64,000 bases of DNA from RUG11198 sp964600615 (GTDB taxonomy: Bacteria; Bacillota_I; Bacilli_A; RF39; UBA660), in NCBI GenBank assembly GCA_964600615.1, contig CAZRJK010000007.1:13994-77993 (forward strand), read 5' to 3'. Numbering within the stretch: position 1 is the stretch's first letter; every line of letters begins with the position of its first letter. The notes below the pieces were generated by a model. The model did not search any database. It saw only the letters and a list, made by a program, of their open reading frames with translations, and had not been told where the DNA came from. Shown here piece after piece: positions 59,377-64,000 of the stretch. The translations under genes were made by a program, and so were the position numbers.

Positions 59377-60217
59377 ATATACCACAAGGTAGAACTAAAT
59401 TATTCTCCTCAATAGGAAGAGCAATCTCACCAGTCTCTACCCTACTCCCTTCAAAAGTTAATTTTAAAATATTATTCAAAGAAGTTGGAGATACACCAGT
59501 AGTATAAGAATTGATCAATATAAAATCAAAATCTTTATCCATTATATCTTTTACTTTAAACAGTAATTCCTTTAAATTATCTTCAAGTCTCCATACCTCA
59601 CCATTAGGACCCCTACCATAACTAGGAGGATCCATAATAACACCATGATAAGTTCTTCCCCTTCTCTTCTCTCTTTCTAAAAATTTAATAACATCATCCA
59701 CTATAAATCTAATCTTATTATTCTCTAACTTACATAATTTCATATTTTCTTTAGCCCACTCTACCATACCATGTGCAGCATCAACATGAACGACTTCATT
59801 AGCACCGGCCATAGAGGCTGCCATAGTAGCACAACCAGTATAAGCAAATAAATTTAATACTCTAAATTCACTAATATTAGATTTCTTTATTCTATCCATA
59901 ACATAATCCCAATTAACAGCTTGTTCAGGAAAAATACCAGTATGTTTAAAATTAGTAGGACTTACCTTAAATTTTAAATCTTTATAATTAATAGTCCAAT
60001 AAAGAGGAATCTTGGACTTAAATTCCCAATTACCTCCCCCTTTATTACTCCTATGATAAAATCCATCCCATTCATTCCATATATCACTATTAGATTTATT
60101 CCATATTATTTGAGGATCAGGTCTTCTTAAAACATAATTACCCCATTTCTCTATCTTTTCTCCGTCTCCACTAGCAATACATTTATAATCTTTCCAATCA
60201 TTACTAATATTAATCAT
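59354..60217 (-). CDS. Class I SAM-dependent methyltransferase (RlmI/RlmK-like)
   Basis: 287 residues. N-terminal domain of a PUA-like or EEHEE sort without a recognised signature, then a Rossmann methyltransferase: VLNLFAYTGCATMAAS (SAM loop, about 121-136), VVHVDAAHGMVEWAKEN, and MDPPSYGRGP at the N4/C5-type active-site strand. This fits 23S rRNA cytosine or guanine methyltransferases of the RlmI or RlmK type, and other class I enzymes. It is co-transcribed with the pseudouridine synthase (22-nt overlap), so both likely act on RNA. Confidence 0.85.
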   Translation of the reverse strand: MINISNDWKDYKCIASGDGEKIEKWGNYVLRRPDPQIIWNKSNSDIWNEWDGFYHRSNKGGGNWEFKSKIPLYWTINYKDLKFKVSPTNFKHTGIFPEQAVNWDYVMDRIKKSNISEFRVLNLFAYTGCATMAASMAGANEVVHVDAAHGMVEWAKENMKLCKLENNKIRFIVDDVIKFLEREKRRGRTYHGVIMDPPSYGRGPNGEVWRLEDNLKELLFKVKDIMDKDFDFILINSYTTGVSPTSLNNILKLTFEGSRVETGEIALPIEENNLVLPCGIYGKVTRD

Positions 60218-60299
60218 ATAATCCCTCTCTCAACAAAATAATTATAATATTTAAACCATAAAAAATCAAATAAAACAATGTAAAATAAATTATAAAACA

Positions 60300-60328
60300 T
60301 TGACACCAGCTACCAAAGAATATATTAT
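60300..60328 (+). promoter_or_regulatory. Promoter of the BspA-type repeat gene
   Basis: TTGACA (60300-60305), 17-nt spacer, TATTAT (60323-60328); start of RNA about 10-15 nt before the ribosome site. The TTG of the -35 is an in-frame start candidate and should not be used. Confidence 0.85.
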
Positions 60329-60347
60329 TAAGATAGAAGGTGAGTAT

Positions 60348-62195
60348 ATGAGCAAAGATGAAACAAAAGAAATAAGAAGAATAAAAGAACTATATGGAAA
60401 CAAAATGGGAAATTTTTGCAAAAACAAACTCCAAAAGGTAACCGAAAAAGGAGAAGGCTTATTATTAAAAACACTTTCAGAAAAATTTGGACCAAATAAA
60501 TTTTTACATGATGATCTAGAAAGTCAAGAATTATTAGATGATTTTGTAGAATATATTGAAAACCTTGCTGGAATAGAAGTACCGGACATTATAGAAACAC
60601 AAAAAACAGTAAGAGAACTGTTTGATGAAATTGGTTATGATTTTTATGAATGCCATACCGAAGAAGATATCCAAAGTTTTAGAAAATATTATGATAGAAG
60701 AGGAGAAGAATATAAAGAGTATCATAATGGAATTCCCCGATATGTAGGAGAAGAGTTATGTACCTTTAGTGGTGGAAGGCTTGCGTCACATCACGTTTTT
60801 TGGGTTGTAAAAAGAGGAGCAGAAAATATAAAAAGAAAAGAAAATCCTAAAAGGCAAGATGAATATGGGACATCTGTAATGAGCATTCAATTCACAAGAG
60901 AAGGACACAAATTATCAATAAAAAATAGATATAATCATGGCCTTGAAAAAGAGAATCCAGACGAAACATTTAACAGTGATGTAGATAGAATCAATCCCGG
61001 CTTATCTGGTGCCTTTGCAAGAGAATATGGTTTAACATACGAAAAAAAGAAAAACGCATTTGAAAGTGGAAAACCATTTTTAGGCTATATAAAAGCAAAA
61101 GATGGAAAACTATATAAAGTTAATTCTTTTTTGGGCTCAATTTATTTCTGCCCTGATAATGTCATTATAAAAGAAGGGGAAGCAATCAAACTAGATAAAA
61201 GCAGATATATAGTAATGGATGGCTATATATACGATAAAGTAGAAGCAAAAATGATTAATTATGAAACACCCCCAGAGCTTAGAGATTGCTTTGTTGACGG
61301 TTTTCAAGATTTAGATAAAAGAATAAAAGATGAAGATGGTAAAGAATATAAAACAACATTTAATGAACAAAAAAATAAAGAAACAGGGGTAAGAACAATA
61401 ACCATTACTCCCCCAAAAAAAGAACCAATAATAATAGAAATTGACAAATATGGAAGAATAATTTCTTATAGCAATCCTAATATAACCAAAATAGGCTCTA
61501 ATTTCATGCGTTTTTGCGAGACACTAAAAAAAATAGACTTACCAAATGTAACTGAAATTGGGGATGATTTCATAGGTTTCGGAAGTTCCTTAGAAAGTAT
61601 TAATATGCCAAAAGTTAAAACTATTGGCAATAACTTTTTAAGTACTCTCTTTGGCAATGATACATTAAAGGAATTAAGATTACCGGAATTAGAAAGTGTT
61701 GGTTCATCTTTTTTAGCATCAAATACCGTTATTGAAACCATTGATTTACCTAATTTGAAACATGTCGGAACATTTTTTTTGGGTTCAAGCCTTAGGCAGA
61801 AGAAAGAAGAAAATGATAACTCCCCAACATATGAAGAAGAAAAAATGGTAGCAAACAACAAAAAATTAAAAATAGTAAACACCCCTAAATTAGAAGATAT
61901 AGAAATATTACAAAAAATAAAAGAGATTTTAATCTTAAACAATCCAGAGATAAGAAAAGAAATAGAAAGTCCCACTCTAACCTCAGAAATAGGAAAAGAA
62001 GTAGAAAGTCCTGTACCAGCCCCAGAAATTAAAATTCAAAATATCGAAAAAAAGGAAAAGAAAAGTTTTATTAAAAATTTAAGGATATATCAATTTATAA
62101 AAAAGAAAATAGCATTATATAAAAATAGAAAAAAATTAAAAATAAAAGAAGGTGAAGAATATGTTGAAGAAGTTGGAAATAATAGGCGTAGATAA
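60348..62195 (+). CDS. Large protein with BspA-type leucine-rich repeats, unknown N-terminal domain
   Basis: 615 residues. Residues 1-370 form a domain I do not recognise (segments SIKNRYNHGLEKENPDETFN, RINPGLSGAFAREYGL, GYIKAKDGKLYKV). From about 374 to 482 there are four or five repeats of 20-25 residues with the pattern L-x-x-I-D-L-P-x-V-x-x-I-G-x-x-F-L, that is BspA-type leucine-rich repeats, as in LKKIDLPNVTEIGDDFIGF and LESINMPKVKTIGNNFL. The last 130 residues are lysine-rich. No signal peptide, so cytoplasmic or exported by a non-classical route. ATG 60348 has AGAAGGTG. Confidence 0.72.
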   Translation: MSKDETKEIRRIKELYGNKMGNFCKNKLQKVTEKGEGLLLKTLSEKFGPNKFLHDDLESQELLDDFVEYIENLAGIEVPDIIETQKTVRELFDEIGYDFYECHTEEDIQSFRKYYDRRGEEYKEYHNGIPRYVGEELCTFSGGRLASHHVFWVVKRGAENIKRKENPKRQDEYGTSVMSIQFTREGHKLSIKNRYNHGLEKENPDETFNSDVDRINPGLSGAFAREYGLTYEKKKNAFESGKPFLGYIKAKDGKLYKVNSFLGSIYFCPDNVIIKEGEAIKLDKSRYIVMDGYIYDKVEAKMINYETPPELRDCFVDGFQDLDKRIKDEDGKEYKTTFNEQKNKETGVRTITITPPKKEPIIIEIDKYGRIISYSNPNITKIGSNFMRFCETLKKIDLPNVTEIGDDFIGFGSSLESINMPKVKTIGNNFLSTLFGNDTLKELRLPELESVGSSFLASNTVIETIDLPNLKHVGTFFLGSSLRQKKEENDNSPTYEEEKMVANNKKLKIVNTPKLEDIEILQKIKEILILNNPEIRKEIESPTLTSEIGKEVESPVPAPEIKIQNIEKKEKKSFIKNLRIYQFIKKKIALYKNRKKLKIKEGEEYVEEVGNNRRR

Positions 62196-62457
62196 TTATT
62201 TATATACATTAAAAGATGAACAAAATAAAACATATCAAATACAATTTGAGTTTTATGATCTCGAAACAATGCCTAATATAGGAGATTACATTACAATGCC
62301 AAAAGAATTATTAGATGAAAACTATATTGATTACAGTATATTTTATGCTTTTGGAGATGTAAATTGTTCTGGAAGAAAGAATCCATCACCTCAAGAAATA
62401 ATTTATGTAACTAATAATAAAAATCAAACAAAAACCCTAAAAAGATTATATGGATAA
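62161..62457 (+). CDS. Small partner protein, possible OB-fold
   Basis: 98 residues from ATG 62161, which has AGAAGGTG upstream; it overlaps the repeat protein by 35 nt and is translated in another frame. It has alternating strands (LKKLEIIGVDNYLYTL, QNKTYQIQFEFYDLE, IGDYITMPKELLDE) that could be a small OB or SH3 barrel, and a single cysteine-glycine pair. No family recognised. The overlap suggests joint production with the repeat protein. Confidence 0.62.
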   Translation: MLKKLEIIGVDNYLYTLKDEQNKTYQIQFEFYDLETMPNIGDYITMPKELLDENYIDYSIFYAFGDVNCSGRKNPSPQEIIYVTNNKNQTKTLKRLYG

Positions 62458-62490
62458 TAAAAGACATTGTTTATTCAATGTCTTTTTATT
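62457..62490. terminator. Bidirectional terminator between small partner gene and XRE gene
   Basis: AAAAGACATTG, loop TTTATT, CAATGTCTTTT with A and T tracts on both sides. Confidence 0.88.
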
Positions 62491-62818
62491 TTAAATCTTT
62501 TTTTACATATTCTTCTCTCATTACTGAAATCATTCTAATAATAAAATCTAAATCACTACTAAGTAAATGCTTACATTCCTCATTAATAATCTTTATCTTT
62601 TCACTATCATTATCAGTAGATTTATTCATATCCATTAAACTTGCAACATCAACTTTAAAGAAATCAGCTAATCTCTTAATAATAGATAATGTAGGTTCAG
62701 ACTTACCAGTTTCTATTCTAGATAAATAATTTCTATTTATTTTAAGTAATATAGCTAAATTCTCTTGTGAAATATTATGATTCTTTCTTAATAATTGAAC
62801 CTTTTTTCCAAAATCCAT
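62486..62818 (-). CDS. XRE-family transcriptional regulator
   Basis: 110 residues. Classic lambda-repressor-type helix-turn-helix at residues 5-62: LRKNHNISQENLAILLKINRNYLSRIETGKSEPTLSIIKRLADFF. The C-terminal 45 residues are helical and acidic or mixed, with no known domain. It is single and convergent with the repeat-protein operon; target unknown. Upstream ribosome site AAAGAGGTG. Confidence 0.88.
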   Translation of the reverse strand: MDFGKKVQLLRKNHNISQENLAILLKINRNYLSRIETGKSEPTLSIIKRLADFFKVDVASLMDMNKSTDNDSEKIKIINEECKHLLSSDLDFIIRMISVMREEYVKKDLK

Positions 62819-62955
62819 AAAAACACCTCTTTAATAACTAAACTAATTATAAATAAATAATAATAAAACAAAAACAACATGTAAAATATTTTAACCATCT
62901 TGATAATATTATTACCAATATAATGAATAAATATTTAAAAAATAACAAATATAAT

Positions 62956-62984
62956 TTGACATACTATAATAAAAGTGCTATATT
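62956..62984 (+). promoter_or_regulatory. Promoter of secE-nusG
   Basis: TTGACA (62956-62961), 17-nt spacer, TATATT (62979-62984). No rpmG gene lies between promoter and secE; the 50-nt leader has no strong hairpin. Confidence 0.85.
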
Positions 62985-63037
62985 ATAACCAGCACGAAGG
63001 TGTTTTTATTTTAGGTAAATATCTGTAAGGAGGAAAA

Positions 63038-63226
63038 ATGAAAAATATATTTAAAGCCATAGGTAGATATTTTAAAGGTGTAAAAAAAGAAACAGGAAGA
63101 ATTAGATGGACAACAGGAAAAGATTTAGTTAAGTATTCTATAACAACAGTTGCATTTATGTTATTCTTGGGATTATATTTTTATGGAATAGACTGGCTAA
63201 TTGCTTTATTAAGGAGAGCTATCTAA
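63038..63226 (+). CDS. secE: Protein translocase subunit SecE
   Basis: 62 residues. A short cytoplasmic part with GVKKETGRIRWTTGKDLVKY and one membrane segment (about 36-55), as in Gram-positive SecE. It stabilises SecY. GGAGG precedes the ATG; the stop overlaps the nusG start. The tryptophan in RIRW is the usual family residue. Confidence 0.93.
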   Translation: MKNIFKAIGRYFKGVKKETGRIRWTTGKDLVKYSITTVAFMLFLGLYFYGIDWLIALLRRAI

Positions 63227-63756
63227 TGAAAAAAGAATGGTATGTAGTAAATACCGTAAGTGGGTATGAATATAAAGTAAAAGAAAAACTTGAAATGATG
63301 ATAAATTCAATGGAATTACATAAAAATATATATAGAGTAGTAGTTCCTGAACAAAAAATAGTAGAAGTAAAAAACGGTGTAAAAAAAGAAAAAGTAAAAA
63401 AGATGTTTCCAGGATATGTATTAATAGAAATGGTTATGTCAGATGAAGCATGGTATATCGTAAGAAATACCCAAGGAGTAACAGGATTTATTGGTTCTTC
63501 AGGAAAAGGAGCTAAACCAATTCCTTTATCACCAGCAGAAGTAGATAAAGTTCTAAATTCTATGGGATTAAGTAGAATAGATGCTTCCAAAGAATTAGAA
63601 ACAGGTAAAAAGGTTAAAATTTTATCTGGACCATTCCAAAATATGACTGGTAAAATAATAAGTGTTGATATGAAAACACAAAAAGTAAATATTAGTGTTG
63701 ACTTATTTGGTCAAGAGACAAATGTTGAAGTAGATTTATCAGATATTGAAGCCTAA
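63226..63756 (+). CDS. nusG: Transcription elongation factor NusG
   Basis: 176 residues. N-terminal NGN domain with WYVVNTVSGYEYKVKEKLE, PGYVLIEM, WYIVRNTQGVTGFIGS, and a C-terminal KOW domain (GKKVKILSGPFQNMTGKIISVD). It binds RNA polymerase over the DNA channel; in Bacilli it also promotes pausing. Coupled to secE by a 1-nt overlap. A promoter of the L11 operon follows. Confidence 0.98.
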   Translation: MKKEWYVVNTVSGYEYKVKEKLEMMINSMELHKNIYRVVVPEQKIVEVKNGVKKEKVKKMFPGYVLIEMVMSDEAWYIVRNTQGVTGFIGSSGKGAKPIPLSPAEVDKVLNSMGLSRIDASKELETGKKVKILSGPFQNMTGKIISVDMKTQKVNISVDLFGQETNVEVDLSDIEA

Positions 63757-63778
63757 ATAAAAAAATCTAAAAAAATAG

Positions 63779-63807
63779 TTGAAAATAAAGAGAAAGTATG
63801 ATAATAT
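63779..63807 (+). promoter_or_regulatory. Promoter of the rplK operon
   Basis: TTGAAA (63779-63784), 17-nt spacer, TAATAT (63802-63807) with an extended TG. Confidence 0.75.
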
Positions 63808-63810
63808 TAT

Positions 63811-63890
63811 AACCGCAACCAGAAACAGGTTTAATAGTGGGAGGCAAAGAAGAGCGCGGACAGCCTTTGCTTGTCGTCTGAACCACTCGC
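63811..63890 (+). promoter_or_regulatory. Probable ribosomal-protein L1 autoregulatory leader of the rplK operon
   Basis: The leader is far richer in G and C than its surroundings. It has AGTGG (63836-63840) pairing with CCACT (63883-63887) and an inner GCAAAG with CTTTGC. The GTGGGAGGC segment and the following GCGCGGACAGCC resemble helices 76-78 of 23S rRNA, the binding site of L1. In many bacteria L1 binds such a copy before rplK-rplA and stops translation. Assignment by analogy. Confidence 0.6.
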
Positions 63891-63923
63891 GAAAAAATAT
63901 TATAAATAATGGAGGTGTTTTTC

Positions 63924-64000
63924 GTGGCAAAAGAAATAGCAAAAGTAATTAAATTACAAATCCCTGCCGGAAGAGCAACACCAGCTCCACCAGTTGGAAC
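63924..64000 (+). CDS. rplK: Ribosomal protein L11 (N-terminal part, cut by window edge)
   Basis: The first 25 codons, starting with GTG 63924 after a GGAGGTG ribosome site, encode MAKEIAKVIKLQIPAGRATP followed by APPVG, the L11 N-terminus. Only the start is in the window. Confidence 0.95.
   Translation, partial: MAKEIAKVIKLQIPAGRATPAPPVG

Noticed and set aside
60300..60347. TTG start at 60300 for the repeat protein
   Set aside because: This TTG is part of a TTGACA -35 box with a matched -10; the RNA would start after it.
1..64000. Alternative genetic code with TGA as tryptophan
   Set aside because: TGA ends the yabB-type gene at the expected place and no gene has internal TGA; tryptophan is TGG.
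1..64000. CRISPR arrays, insertion sequences, prophage, tRNA or rRNA genes
   Set aside because: No spaced direct repeats, transposase frames, integrase or tRNA cloverleaf was seen on reading; only short local repeats as listed.

Overview
This window is the replication-origin region of a very AT-rich, low-GC Gram-positive bacterium of class Bacilli. The gene order dnaX-ybaB-recR-bofA-holB-ricT-yabB-rsmI, dnaA-dnaN-recF-gyrB-gyrA, rpmH-rnpA-yidC-jag-mnmE-mnmG-rsmG, hup-spoIVA-der and secE-nusG-rplK is typical of Bacilli. TGA acts as a stop codon (one gene ends in TGA and tryptophan uses TGG), so this is not a Mycoplasma-type code. Three sporulation-type genes (bofA, spoIVA, spoVIF) and a ComK-type competence regulator argue for a lineage with endospore ancestry. 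An uncultured gut lineage near Erysipelotrichia or RF39 would fit, but that placement is inference. I see no mobile elements, CRISPR arrays, tRNAs or rRNAs.

Layout. 1-5395: leftward genes from rsmI (cut by the window edge) back to dnaX. 5396-6216: no protein gene; it holds the SRP RNA, four parS sites and tandem gyrA terminators. 6217-15118: gyrA, gyrB, recF, a comK-like gene, dnaN and dnaA, all leftward. oriC lies on both sides of dnaA (about 13592-13738 and 15119-15447). 15448-17202: a HerA-type ATPase. 17349-26080: the rightward rpmH-to-rsmG block, ending in a ParB-like protein with a long disordered tail. 26094-28052: a class A penicillin-binding protein. 28195-32395: a DUF1934-like gene with an ACG start, an ArgS-derived protein without HIGH or KMSK motifs, rpoE (delta), two VUT-type membrane proteins and an S24-type repressor. 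32429-43503 (leftward): HU, a 780-base gap holding a candidate structured RNA, spoIVA, spoVIF, a zinc-protease-like protein, der, an orphan, engB, a DUF2974-type hydrolase, two further HExxH proteins, cysS and a HIT protein. 43673-58681 (rightward): a sugar nucleotidyltransferase, a CPBP protease, gatCAB with GatB fused to a ferredoxin, a GT2/YYY membrane-protein pair, the dnaB-dnaI primosome genes, a minimal FtsK-like ATPase and dnaE. 58705-60217: RluA-type synthase and a methyltransferase. 60348-62818: a BspA-type repeat protein, a small partner and an XRE regulator. 62956-64000: secE, nusG, a probable L1-binding leader and the start of rplK.

Most of the window serves replication and segregation (DnaA, DnaB, DnaI, DnaN, DnaX, DnaE, delta prime, gyrase, parS, ParB-like), repair (RecF, RecR), and translation or ribosome maturation (MnmE/G, RsmG, GatCAB, CysS, Der, EngB).

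Most unusual items: the candidate ~520-nt RNA between hup and spoIVA; the ArgS-derived pseudo-synthetase in the argS position, behind a gene lacking a normal start codon; ComK where yaaA normally sits; a 29-bp tandem duplication that gives dnaN a 10-codon upstream ORF; the GatB-ferredoxin fusion; a ParB-like protein whose parS-reading domain is largely replaced by a disordered region; and a hairpin that hides the spoVIF ribosome binding site.
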